64,000 bases of DNA, from contig JACJYO010000003.1 in the NCBI GenBank assembly GCA_020636075.1, positions 62,001-126,000 of the forward strand. The letters are read 5' to 3'. This DNA comes from Lewinellaceae bacterium. Its GTDB lineage: Bacteria; Bacteroidota; Bacteroidia; Chitinophagales; Saprospiraceae. The translations under genes were made by a program, and so were the position numbers. The notes under the pieces were generated by a model that did not search any database, had not been told where the DNA came from, and worked only from the letters and a program-made list of their open reading frames with translations. Position 1 is the first letter of the stretch. Every line of letters starts with the position of its first letter. Positions 1 through 8,290 of this stretch are shown in pieces.

Positions 1-694
1 TTGGCCTGTTTACCCATTCCTGGATGAAAGCTTCACTTCCGGCATTGGGAGAGCCGAAGGCCACAAAGTGGACGATCTTATCGGACAATAGTGGCGCATA
101 ATCGGCCATAAAGTATTGGGATAGTACGCCGCCTTTTGAGTGTCCGGTCACGATCAGTTTGTCGAATGCCGAATTGTGATCCTGAAACCAGGTTTCCAGG
201 CCGTGCGCACGCAGATTCAGCCACTCCTGATAAAAGAAACTATGTACATCCTTGCTGGGGTCCGTATTGCCATTCCAGGGCCAGGTGATAAAACCGCCAC
301 GGACCCCGCTTTCCAAATTGGCATCCGTAGAAACCCCCGGGAATGCCAGCCAGGCCACCCGATCGGCGATTGTGACCAAGGCGTATGTTTTTCCGGAAGA
401 CCCGTCATACTCGGTGGTTGATCGGGTGAACAGGGTAGCGTTGTTCATCATTTTTGTCCAGGTATCTGAGTTGTGATACTTCTCCCAGAGATCCGGCCAG
501 TATTGGGTCGATTCCAGAAATGCCGCATTTTGATCGGATTTTGTGCCTTTCTCGGCCATGCGGGAGAGCAGGGCTGCGTACACATCTTCACTATACGTGA
601 CCGTTTGGGCCATTACGGGGCTGCTGTATTGGATGACAGCAAAGAAGAGGAATGCTTTCCACATCTGGCGGAAAGCCTTTTTCTGATTGTTCAT
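1..694 (-). CDS. Secreted class 3 lipase-like protein, 5' part only
   Basis: The gene starts at 694 and runs off the left edge, leaving about 231 residues. It begins MNNQKK, followed by a signal peptide ending near VMAQ at residue 30. Residues 184-189 read GHSKGG, the nucleophile elbow of class 3 (fungal-type) lipases, with Ser186 as likely nucleophile; FVAFGSPNAG follows, another usual lipase segment. The catalytic Asp and His would lie outside the window. It is a close paralogue of the lipase at 49332-51233, which continues into ricin-type repeats, so a ricin tail is expected here too (inference). A degenerate copy of the window's direct-repeat operator lies upstream at 769-777. Substrate unknown; esters or lipids outside the cell are plausible. 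Confidence 0.85.
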   Translation of the reverse strand, partial: MNNQKKAFRQMWKAFLFFAVIQYSSPVMAQTVTYSEDVYAALLSRMAEKGTKSDQNAAFLESTQYWPDLWEKYHNSDTWTKMMNNATLFTRSTTEYDGSSGKTYALVTIADRVAWLAFPGVSTDANLESGVRGGFITWPWNGNTDPSKDVHSFFYQEWLNLRAHGLETWFQDHNSAFDKLIVTGHSKGGVLSQYFMADYAPLLSDKIVHFVAFGSPNAGSEAFIQEWVNRP

Positions 695-735
695 CTTTTT
701 AAATTATTTATTCGTGCTTGGAAATTTTTCTATTG

Positions 736-777
736 CAAAAGTGCAGGGGATAGATTTCGGGGTCTTGTACCGGTGTT
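736..777 (-). promoter_or_regulatory. Degenerate operator/promoter of the partial lipase gene
   Basis: On the minus strand AACACCGGT (777-769) lies exactly 29 nt upstream of a TTTG element (739-736), the spacing seen at the clear sites in this window. Six of nine bases match AACAATAGT. The partner half-site 21 bp further upstream is not recognisable. Supported mainly by position and by the identity of the downstream gene. Confidence 0.4.
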
Positions 778-798
778 TTGAAGCCATCCGCTTGCCGC

Positions 799-1251
799 TT
801 AAACAAAGGCAAATTGTTTTTTTAATGCACTCATCTCTATCTGGTTTTTATTATCCAGTTGAATACAGATAAAGATCCCTTCGCCGGCCAGTGGGCGTGC
901 ATTGTGTTCGGTGCCGGCAGGAATGAAGACTGTTGCCGGCGCTTTGATTTTTTGCCTCTCCCCTTCAAGTTCAATTTCATATTCCATTTCCGATCCGAGC
1001 GGAAGTAAAATGTTGAACTCATCGAAATCATGGGTATGAGGCACGGCAAAATCCGTGGGATTTGTAAAGTAATCTTTAGTGAGCACGTGGCAGGCTACGT
1101 GAAAGCCTTCTCCCTCAAAGTCGCGATTGCTCATCAGGGCATAGCGAAGGATCCCGTTTACGTCGATGTGATTGGCGATCATGCCAAAGGGTTCGAACTT
1201 CCCTTTTGTGATCAGACTATCCATAACTGCATTTCCATTTTGACGTTCCAT
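799..1251 (-). CDS. Small cupin-domain protein
   Basis: About 150 residues with a single conserved beta-barrel cupin. HTHDFDEFNILL carries the His-x-His...Glu metal-binding pattern of cupin motif 1, and PAGTEHNARPL matches motif 2. No signal peptide, no DNA-binding domain. The reading frame is open up to 1305, but the promoter deduced from the operator at 1336-1365 and TTTG at 1306-1303 puts the transcription start near 1296, so I chose the ATG at 1251 (MERQNG); an ATG at 1224 (MDSLIT) is the alternative. It stands alone with its own operator, so it belongs to the inferred regulon. Ligand or reaction unknown. Confidence 0.75.
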   Translation of the reverse strand: MERQNGNAVMDSLITKGKFEPFGMIANHIDVNGILRYALMSNRDFEGEGFHVACHVLTKDYFTNPTDFAVPHTHDFDEFNILLPLGSEMEYEIELEGERQKIKAPATVFIPAGTEHNARPLAGEGIFICIQLDNKNQIEMSALKKQFAFV

Positions 1252-1302
1252 GGGTCCGGAATTTTGCGTTTGAAAAATGAAACTGTATTGTGGTATACAA
1301 TG

Positions 1303-1365
1303 CAAAGGTGCCGGCTTTGACGAAGCGAAATCCTGACTATTGTTTTAGATGTTTGGACTATTGTT
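1303..1365 (-). promoter_or_regulatory. Direct-repeat operator and promoter of the cupin gene
   Basis: Minus-strand AACAATAGT occurs perfectly at 1365-1357 and 1344-1336, 21 bp apart. The TTTG -7-like element is at 1306-1303, 29 nt downstream of the proximal half-site. The canonical TA upstream of TTTG is missing, which fits an activator-dependent promoter. Confidence 0.8.
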
Positions 1366-1464
1366 CAGAATGTGGCCGGAACGAATCTGAGTTACGCAAA
1401 TCAAGGGTTCAAATGATCATAATTCACTTCAACGCTTGCCCTGGCGGGTATATCGAGAAAAACA

Positions 1465-1690
1465 TGAGTCATGTGAATCAGGGGCTAAATTTCTCCACCA
1501 AGCCCGTAGGGCTGTCATTATTGTAGAATTAAGACGCGCGAGATGATAGCGCCGTAGGTGCGGCATTATAATGACACGCCTACGGCGTTTATAAAACCGC
1601 GGAGCAACCATTTTCTACAATAATGGCAGCCCTACGGGATTTATTCGAAGGTGATATTGCCAATTTAGCTCCTGATTCGCATGAGCCATC
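1465..1690. repeat. Nested palindromic intergenic repeat (MITE/REP-like)
   Basis: Three concentric inverted repeats are visible. The middle arms are 1503-1528 and 1613-1638 (26 nt, one mismatch). Inner arms CGCCGTAGG/CCTACGGCG are at 1550-1558 and 1579-1587. Outer arms around GAATCAGG are near 1475-1492 and 1663-1680. There is no credible ORF. It fits a non-autonomous palindromic element or REP-like repeat; its mobility is inference. Confidence 0.6.
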
Positions 1691-1769
1691 CCGAATTTTT
1701 AAAATAGAAAAATTCAGACTCTATGTTTGCCGCATTGAGGTTCATGGGGTTAATACGCTGAGTTGAAAA

Positions 1770-1834
1770 TTGCTTCGAGTGAAGAGTTAACTTTAGAGTG
1801 TCAAAATCATCGTTAACCATTCAACTCGAAGCAA
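1770..1834 (+). other. Hairpin in the left non-coding end of the IS110-type element
   Basis: A strong inverted repeat lies just before the transposase ATG: arms at 1770-1780 with 1823-1834 (around GCTTCGAGT/ACTCGAAGC) and GTTAAC at 1786-1791 with 1812-1817. IS110-group elements are known to encode a structured bridge RNA in the non-coding end upstream of the recombinase gene. This hairpin is a candidate part of such an RNA; target and donor loops could not be assigned. Confidence 0.35.
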
Positions 1835-1836
1835 AA

Positions 1837-2900
1837 ATGAAAAGTGAAATTAGGCAACTTGACTTTAGCGACCAAGAAATCTATGTTGGAATAGATGTAC
1901 ACCGAAAGAGTTGGCGCACCACTATTCACTTGGGCGAATTCCAGCAAAAACGATCAACCTGTCGCCTCCCAGCCCAGAGTCTTTATCCGATTACTTGAGG
2001 CGGCACTATCCCAATGGGAAGTATTTATGTGCTTACGAAGCGGGTTATTGTGGATTTTGGGTACAGGAACAACTGATAGAACAAGGTATCGAGACGATCG
2101 TGGTTCATCCGGCAGATGTCCCGACTACAGATCATGAGCGCCAGCACAAGGATGATGTTCGAGATAGCCGTAAGATTGCCCGAGCCTTGCGTAATGGTGA
2201 ATTGAAGGCATTTTATTCCCACCAAAAGCAGCAACAGGATCGGGCTTTAGTACGACGCCGTTTTGCTGTAGCAAGTGATCGGCGCCGAGCGATGACGCGC
2301 ATTAAAATGTATTTGCATTTTATAGGGCTTTATCCCCCACAAGGCGTGATGGCAGATTGGACTTGGACCAAAACGTTTATCCAATGGCTACAAAGGCAAG
2401 CACAGAACGACCAGGTTTTGAATTCCTTATTGGACGAGTATGCGGCTGTGCGGCAAAGAGAACAGGCTATAGTGAAGCAACTGCATCAGTTATTCGCAAA
2501 CGACTATTACGGGCCGCAGATGAAACTCCTGCGTAGCGTTCCGGGAGTCGGATTTTTTACAGCCATCCAGTTATTGACGGAAATTGGCGATATGAGACGC
2601 TTTAAAACCCTGGATAAACTCTGTGCCTATCTGGGGCTTGTGCCTCAAACACATAGGAGCGGCGACACGGATCAGGCTAATCGGCGAACCACCCGAGGAA
2701 ATAAACGTCTGCGTAGTGCCCTGATCGAATGCTCGTGGAAAGCCATCCAACAAGATACTGAACTAAGCCTTTGTTACCTGAAATTGAGAAAACGCTTCGA
2801 TGGCCCGCATGCCATCATTAAAATTAGCAGAAAAGTACTCAATCGAATCCGCCGAGTGTGGCTCACAGGCCAACCCTACACCCCAATCCAAAACACCTGA
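1837..2900 (+). mobile_element. IS110-family transposase, interrupted by one frameshift
   Basis: Translation from the ATG at 1837 gives MKSEIRQLDF then YVGIDVHRKSW, the first Asp motif of the DEDD (RuvC-like) domain of IS110 transposases. Near 1945-1950, in a run of five A, the frame must shift by -1; one missing A would restore QQKTINLS. The remaining frame to 2900 carries the rest of the DEDD domain and the C-terminal Transposase_20 region (LLRSVPGVGFFTAIQLL, LDKLCAYLGLVP, GNKRLRSALIE) with the usual catalytic Ser region. Total length is close to that of full IS110 transposases. Either a pseudogene or a sequencing error in the homopolymer; programmed frameshifting is not usual in this family. 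Exact element ends not determined. Confidence 0.85.
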
Positions 2901-3288
2901 AAACCTACACAACAAGTTGCTCATTAAATGCCATAAATAAGTCCCGGAGCAGACCGCTTAGTCATCCCTGCGGCTATTCACCCAAGGTGAAAAAGTCCGC
3001 TTAATCTCAGACTCCGGCCTCCCGTTTTAGCAAAATGATCTGGAATCTTGCGGCATCAGCCTATTGAAGGGCCGCTAATAGAAGAGTATTTGGGCATATT
3101 TATGGACACGATCAACAAACCCTCAAAAGCGTGAAGGGACGACGAACATCGCGCCCCTTCAAATAGATTTTTTGTGCCGAAAATCCTCCAGATGCCTAAA
3201 AATAACCTGAAAGAACAAATAATGCTCTTCACTCTTGGTTAGCAACATAGAGGGATGACTCATGTTGGGTGAAGCGAAATTTTATTCC
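2901..3288. other. Non-coding stretch downstream of the transposase
   Basis: About 390 bases without a credible gene. The first part is probably the right non-coding end of the IS110-type element. Near 3255 the sequence resembles one arm of the ATGAGTCA hairpins seen at 1465 and 5619. I see no operator or promoter of the window's type here. Confidence 0.5.
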
Positions 3289-5172
3289 TTACTCCTGGAT
3301 CAAAAACTGCTGCGCCGTCGATCCATTGCAATCCTGGATATCGACGTTTGAACGTTTGCCGTAAACGCCATCCGTGTTTTTCTCGATCTGCATACACTTG
3401 GCCGGGTTGATCACCGAGCGGATCGATTTCGTCATACCGTCGTAGATCCATTTCTGGGCGTTGGTGCCGTTGCAGCCCCACAACTGGATGTTGTTGCCGT
3501 TGTTGGTATTGCTGTTGCTGAGGTCAATGCAAAGGTTATGGTTAACAAGCATCTTGATAACCAGGCCATTGAAATACCATTGCTCGGCTGTATTGGTATC
3601 GTCTTTGGTCCACAGTTGGATATTAGAGCCATATTGTTCACCGGTATGGGAGTGTACGGCAAAGTTGGGCGCTAATACCGGGACGATGTGTTTCTTGTTT
3701 GAAACATTGCTCACCGTCGTAGCACCATCGATAGCCCATTGCTGCGCGCCGATCTCTTTGCAATCCCAGAGCTGGATGTTGTTCCCGTTGCTGGTGATGC
3801 CGTTAACCAGGTCCAGGCATTTTTCCGAATTTACCTTTGAGCGGATGTTTTTGGTCAGGCCGTCATAAACCCATTTCTGGGCATCGGTGCCATTACAATC
3901 CCAGAGTTGGATATTAGTACCGTTAGCGGTGTTGCTATTGTTCAGATCCAGGCATTTGTCCGTATGATTGGCCAGGTGGATCTCTGAATTGGTTAAAATC
4001 CAGACTTGATTGGGATTATTATCCTGACAGTCCCACAACAAGATGTTGTTGCCGTTTTGCAGGCCGCCCGCCCGGTTGTCAATGCACTTGTTCAGCGCCT
4101 TGTTCAATTGGATCGTGTGTAAGGTATAAGGGAAAGGGTAGGTCTCCATGGCTCGCTCCAGGGAACTCACGCCGCAGACCGTGATCTCGCCAGTCCTGGG
4201 TGTCATGGTTGGAGCATTTATCCACTGGAGGGTAAAGGCAGGCTTAAGGTAAGTATTGTCGATAAAGCTTCCTGCCCCCCCGCCATTGTAACCTTCACCG
4301 CCACCGCCGCCACCGGAATAGCCACCACCGCCGCCGCCGGCCCCGGCGCGATTCCACCCCTCATTATAACCAGATCCGCCTCCGCCAAATCCATAACCGC
4401 CATCAATATAAAACTCACTATCACCACCGGATGCACCGCCCACCGGCGCTCCGGCAGCGTTCATCCCTGCAGCCCCGTCCGAATCTTTTTTTTCATAACC
4501 TGTGGGATGGCTCGAACCGCCCTTATCGTAAGCATGCAGACCGGAGCCATAAGCGCCGCCTCCGGCGCCACCATCCGTATTGCCGTCTATGGCTCCCATG
4601 CCGTCAGTGCCGCCGGCAGAGGTAGCGCTGCTGTATTTACCAGCATTCGCCGGATCGTCTCCGGAACCGTAACCGTTCTCCCAGGTGTTGGCGCTACTAC
4701 CGGTGTGATATTTCCCGGCGCCGCCGCCACCACCGGCCACCATCAGGATATGCCAATTGGTAGAATCTTTTCCACGCCAGGCTATTGCTGAACCACCGCC
4801 ACCACTGCCGAACTGCCCCCGGCTGCGTCCGTTACCACCGGGTATGAAACGCAGAGTAGACCCTGGCTTTAATTCCCCCGGATTACTCCCAATCGGGATG
4901 AGTGCCCAGAGCTCGGCGCCACCGCCGCCGCCTTTTCCCACATTATTGCCGGCGCCGCCGTCTCCCCCCCTGACATACGCGTAAAGTATTTTACTCGTAA
5001 CGTTCAGCGGGAGGATATAGTCATAATAGTGGTTGGCATCTGATTCCACATAGGTAAACGTCGTATTGCCCATATTGAGCGAGGGCTGGCCAATTGCTGC
5101 AATAGCCGAGAGCAGCAGGCAATACAAGAACAGGTACTTGCCTGTTTTGAACTGATTCTTTAGCTTTTTCAT
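3289..5172 (-). CDS. Secreted glycine-rich domain plus ricin-type beta-trefoil protein
   Basis: 627 residues from the ATG at 5172 (MKKLKN); longer upstream reading is excluded because the promoter TTTG lies at 5236-5233. Residues 1-29 form a signal peptide. Residues about 30-325 are extremely glycine-rich, with ILMVAGGGGGAG and GGGGGGYSGGGGGG, and resemble the ALK/LTK glycine-rich domain family (PF12810). Residues about 350-627 hold about six ricin-type repeats with NIQLWDCNGT...AQKW patterns and end in QQFLIQE. Ricin-type domains usually bind sugars. There is no T9SS sorting tail, so the export route past the outer membrane is unclear. Predicted secreted or surface carbohydrate-binding protein; role inferred. 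Confidence 0.85.
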   Translation of the reverse strand: MKKLKNQFKTGKYLFLYCLLLSAIAAIGQPSLNMGNTTFTYVESDANHYYDYILPLNVTSKILYAYVRGGDGGAGNNVGKGGGGGAELWALIPIGSNPGELKPGSTLRFIPGGNGRSRGQFGSGGGGSAIAWRGKDSTNWHILMVAGGGGGAGKYHTGSSANTWENGYGSGDDPANAGKYSSATSAGGTDGMGAIDGNTDGGAGGGAYGSGLHAYDKGGSSHPTGYEKKDSDGAAGMNAAGAPVGGASGGDSEFYIDGGYGFGGGGSGYNEGWNRAGAGGGGGGYSGGGGGGEGYNGGGAGSFIDNTYLKPAFTLQWINAPTMTPRTGEITVCGVSSLERAMETYPFPYTLHTIQLNKALNKCIDNRAGGLQNGNNILLWDCQDNNPNQVWILTNSEIHLANHTDKCLDLNNSNTANGTNIQLWDCNGTDAQKWVYDGLTKNIRSKVNSEKCLDLVNGITSNGNNIQLWDCKEIGAQQWAIDGATTVSNVSNKKHIVPVLAPNFAVHSHTGEQYGSNIQLWTKDDTNTAEQWYFNGLVIKMLVNHNLCIDLSNSNTNNGNNIQLWGCNGTNAQKWIYDGMTKSIRSVINPAKCMQIEKNTDGVYGKRSNVDIQDCNGSTAQQFLIQE

Positions 5173-5232
5173 TTTAATTATTTTTTTCCTTTCAGGTGTT
5201 TTTCCTACTTGTGTTCGAAAATGTTCTTGGTA

Positions 5233-5295
5233 CAAAAGTGCAGGGGGTAACCTTGACGTTCTTGGAGCATTGTTTTGAATAGTTGGATTATTGTT
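5233..5295 (-). promoter_or_regulatory. Direct-repeat operator and promoter of the glycine-rich/ricin gene
   Basis: Minus-strand half-sites AACAATAAT (5295-5287) and AACAATGCT (5274-5266) are 21 bp apart, each with one or two changes from AACAATAGT. TTTG at 5236-5233 follows after 29 nt. The start codon is about 60 nt further down. Confidence 0.7.
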
Positions 5296-5394
5296 GAAAT
5301 TGAATTGAGCGAAAAAAACTTGAGCCATCCCGAATCTTTCAGTTTTGAAAAATTCGGGATTTTTTATTGTTAAAAACAGTTTAAAATATTGTAC

Positions 5395-5585
5395 ATCAGC
5401 GCATTGCGTTCTTTTTGCCTTGATGCAAAAAGAACCAAAAAAATCAAGGCTGTATGCAAATCCCATGATTTTGCCTGAAATCTCCGGCGGCACAAAACCA
5501 AACTCGCTCCTCCTGCGTCGTCGCTCAAACAAGGTTTTGTCAAAAACCGCCTCCGATTTCGCAAAATCAGGATTTGCATAAGGCC
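5395..5585. repeat. Intergenic inverted repeat with a common Bacteroidota sequence
   Basis: The segment around 5405-5450 (TTTTTGCCTTGATGCAAAAAG followed by AACC and poly-A) is a sequence I recognise as frequent in Bacteroidota intergenic regions. It is followed by long arms around ATTTTGC/GCAAAAT at about 5453-5475 and 5558-5580. A 78-residue ORF lies over it but looks spurious. Function unknown. Confidence 0.5.
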
Positions 5586-5618
5586 GGTCTACGCTTTTGT
5601 ATATCAATCTATTAAATA

Positions 5619-5658
5619 AAACATGAGTCACCCCAAAAATTTGGAGTGACTCATGTTT
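5619..5658 (-). terminator. Hairpin after the DUF3472-like gene
   Basis: Near-perfect hairpin with arms starting AAACATGAGTCAC at 5619 and ending GTGACTCATGTTT at 5658, loop around 5636-5641, 40 nt past the stop of the minus-strand gene 5698-7089. The sequence beyond is AT-rich. A terminator role is likely but there is no long pure T tract. Confidence 0.5.
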
Positions 5659-5697
5659 AGCCCAAGTAAGCCACAGGTCAACCGTTATTTCAAACGG

Positions 5698-7089
5698 TCA
5701 TTTCTTAACAAACCTCCAGGTTTTTTCCGACGACCCATTTCGGATTTTTAAAAAATATAAGCCACCAGGCGCACTGATAGGAATGGTCACGGCCTTGGTG
5801 TTTTTGATCTTTTTTTGACTGATTAGCCGGCCTTCCATGTCGAAGATTTGTATTTCCGCATGTTGGATCTGTTCCTGAAACAAGAGGTTTAGGGTATCCG
5901 CCACGGGATTGGGGAACAACGAGATGCCTCCACCTAATTCCGTCCGATTAACACCAACAAAGGTTCCTTTTACAAAAGGAGCAACAATAGCAGCCGATTC
6001 CTGATCAAAAATATCCTTTGTATAGAACCGGACAAAGTACTCCTGGTTGTTGGGCAGGTTGCTGATATCCACCGTTGCATTCCGGAAATGTGGTTTGATA
6101 TGATCAAACGCAACGAGCGGAACTCCGATCAGCTGAACGTTATCATAGATCCGAAGATGATACGAATACTGCGGCGACAGGGAATCCACTACATCCCAGC
6201 TAACCTTCAGGTTTTCATTATCCGCTTCCAGCAGGAGGTTTTCAATTGCCCCGGCTGGGAAACCCGGTTCTGTTGCCGTTACAGGCAAGTGGAGCAATAC
6301 ATTGGCCTCATTGGTAACGGGCATGGTAGTGCCCCCGCTGGTCATGAAGTAGTACGCACTGTCGATTACGCCGCCATCGTAGTTATCGATGTAGTTTACC
6401 GTTCCGGCATCGGGGTACACCCGGTCGAAATAACTCTCATCGAAGGGGAGCCAACTGTTGTCCGCTGTTTTTCGCTTCCACCCGTTTTGGTGATGGACGG
6501 TTCTGGCCTGCTGGCCATTGCCAAGCCAGTCTTCGATAAACGAGCTGGTGCGGGTGTTGAATTTCAGGTTCGGAACCGGGTATTTCATCGTGACCAGGTG
6601 GTGCCAGGTCTTATTGTGCTGGTCAAAAACCCAGTACCCGAAATACGTGTACTTGTTGTCGGTACTCCAGGCTCTGGAAACCAGGGAATACCATTGATCG
6701 GTCTCCCAGCCGATACCAAAGTTCAGCGACCGCAACCCGGTACCTTCACCTCCGAAATTGGCGAGTTCTGTACTGGGATGTGCATAATCGGCGGTGATGG
6801 TATCGCTCGAAGTAATAGGGTCCCAGAGCGAATAGATAAAATTCCTCCCGGCCGGGTGTTCCTGCATGCCACAATACCCTCCGGCATCCTGTCCGCTATT
6901 CCACAACAATCCGCAGTAATAGGTGTATAAAGGGGATGGCGATGCTACCCGCAGGGTATTGATAATGATATCGCCCGGGGCATCATCCTGGTAATTCAAA
7001 TACAGCGATGGCGCCCGGTTCTGGGCCGATAGCGATACAACGGTGAAAAGCAAAGCGAGCAAAAAGACAGTGGGTTTGGATTTCATCAT
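5698..7089 (-). CDS. Secreted DUF3472-like protein with T9SS sorting tail
   Basis: 463 residues. Signal peptide 1-22 (ending SLSAQ). Residues about 25-250 resemble DUF3472 proteins (YTYFGYWVFD, WHHLVTMKYPVP), often found in secreted carbohydrate-related proteins. A fibronectin type III-like segment follows (about 275-375). Residues about 385-463 form a type IX secretion sorting domain (ISLFPNPVADTLNL, IFDMEGRLI, APGGLYFLKI). It should be exported by T9SS and anchored or released at the surface. The ATG directly abuts the stop of the methyltransferase gene upstream, so they form one operon from the operator at 7991-8053. Function of the DUF is unknown. Confidence 0.8.
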   Translation of the reverse strand: MMKSKPTVFLLALLFTVVSLSAQNRAPSLYLNYQDDAPGDIIINTLRVASPSPLYTYYCGLLWNSGQDAGGYCGMQEHPAGRNFIYSLWDPITSSDTITADYAHPSTELANFGGEGTGLRSLNFGIGWETDQWYSLVSRAWSTDNKYTYFGYWVFDQHNKTWHHLVTMKYPVPNLKFNTRTSSFIEDWLGNGQQARTVHHQNGWKRKTADNSWLPFDESYFDRVYPDAGTVNYIDNYDGGVIDSAYYFMTSGGTTMPVTNEANVLLHLPVTATEPGFPAGAIENLLLEADNENLKVSWDVVDSLSPQYSYHLRIYDNVQLIGVPLVAFDHIKPHFRNATVDISNLPNNQEYFVRFYTKDIFDQESAAIVAPFVKGTFVGVNRTELGGGISLFPNPVADTLNLLFQEQIQHAEIQIFDMEGRLISQKKIKNTKAVTIPISAPGGLYFLKIRNGSSEKTWRFVKK

Positions 7090-7893
7090 TTATTGTTTTG
7101 GTTTGGAAGCAGAAACCTGAATAATCCTTGGAAGGCTTATCAGCGAATCTACATTTTCTCTGAATTTTTTTAATGAAAACAGGATTCGGTCTATCTCCTC
7201 CTGCGTAGTTATTTGCTCCTGGATCAATGCTTTTGAAATCCCGGCCATGGTTAGTTCGGCCATCAACTTGCCTTCACCCTTTGCATGCACTGGTTGCGCA
7301 ATTTGCACCGTAATATCCTGGAATCCGGCTTCTTTAAGCAATTGTGGAAGTCGTTGACCAATATTTGCATCCGCCCCTCTTTGATGAAGCAGCCGCTGGT
7401 AGAGTTGTACGTAAGACTCAAACCCTGCACAGGCAGGATAACAGAAATGCCCGGAAAAGTCGGTGTCTTCGATAAGCACCCGTCCGCCCGGAGCAATGTT
7501 CCTGAAAACATGCCTCAACAGTTTTTCAGGGTTGTTCATATGCGAGCAGAGGAATCGGGCGTAAACCAGATTACAACTCGATATTTCATTGAATTCGAAC
7601 ACATCCTTGCAGACAAAGGAGACATTTTCAATTTGTTGCGCAGCAGCCATATCTGTTGCATATGCTACATTGAGTGCCTCCTTATCCAGGCCCAACACCT
7701 CCCCCCTCCCCTGAACGCGTTGCGCTATGTTGAGCGATACTGTTCCAAGTCCGCAGCCCAGATCAAGACAGCTGCCCAATAGTGCATCCTGGTTGGCATT
7801 GAGAAACGCGTTGGTAGAAGGGCCAACGGTGCGCGACAGCACTTCCAGCCGGTTTATGCCTTTCAGGCCGCCATGAATTGTGTATTCATTCAT
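7090..7893 (-). CDS. Class I SAM-dependent methyltransferase
   Basis: 267 residues. LDLGCGLGTVSL near residue 43 is SAM-binding motif I; LGLDKEAL supplies the acidic residue of motif II; later VLIEDTDFSG fits motif IV/V positions. No signal peptide, so cytoplasmic. The C-terminal third (residues about 190-267) is alpha-helical in appearance and not assigned. First gene of a two-gene operon with the DUF3472/T9SS gene at no spacing. Substrate unknown; related enzymes methylate quinones, small molecules or lipids. Regulated by the clear direct-repeat operator 100 nt upstream. Confidence 0.85.
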   Translation of the reverse strand: MNEYTIHGGLKGINRLEVLSRTVGPSTNAFLNANQDALLGSCLDLGCGLGTVSLNIAQRVQGRGEVLGLDKEALNVAYATDMAAAQQIENVSFVCKDVFEFNEISSCNLVYARFLCSHMNNPEKLLRHVFRNIAPGGRVLIEDTDFSGHFCYPACAGFESYVQLYQRLLHQRGADANIGQRLPQLLKEAGFQDITVQIAQPVHAKGEGKLMAELTMAGISKALIQEQITTQEEIDRILFSLKKFRENVDSLISLPRIIQVSASKPKQ

Positions 7894-7990
7894 CTTTCGT
7901 TTCCCTTGAATGTAATAATCAATAGATTTCTAATTGGGCGATGGTTCCTGTGGTCAAGTCGCAAATATGATCGATAGCAATGAATTGCTG

Positions 7991-8053
7991 CAAAGATTTG
8001 CTGATATACCCAACCTGGTAAGGACTATTGTTTCCGTTTCTTGGACTATTGTT
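7991..8053 (-). promoter_or_regulatory. Direct-repeat operator and promoter of the methyltransferase operon
   Basis: Two perfect minus-strand AACAATAGT half-sites at 8053-8045 and 8032-8024, spacing 21 bp. TTTG at 7994-7991 lies 29 nt downstream of the proximal half-site. The leader to the ATG at 7893 is about 90 nt. Confidence 0.85.
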
Positions 8054-8074
8054 TTATAATGTGATCTGATAAAA

Positions 8075-8119
8075 AAAACAGGAGACATTCGGGGAAAAAT
8101 CTTCCGCTACGCCTGTTTT
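8075..8119. repeat. Small inverted repeat between divergent genes
   Basis: AAAACAGG at 8075-8082 pairs with CCTGTTTT at 8112-8119. The flanking genes diverge, so a terminator role is unlikely; function not known. The rest of 8120-8290 shows nothing I can name apart from a possible promoter near 8270. Confidence 0.35.
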
Positions 8120-8290
8120 ATAAACAGCTGTACGTTTGATCTAATGCATCCCAAATCTCTACATTGGGGCAGATATTCCCAAACACGCTAAATCTTTTGC
8201 CGGTGTGCCTGCAAGTCTGGTGTCGCCAATGCGCACGGCATCATCACTTTCGAAAACTGCGTTACATTAAGTATACAAAAGGATACAACT

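Noticed and set aside
1900..1998. Programmed frameshift in the transposase
   Set aside because: IS110-type elements are not known to use one, and the break fits a single missing A in a homopolymer.
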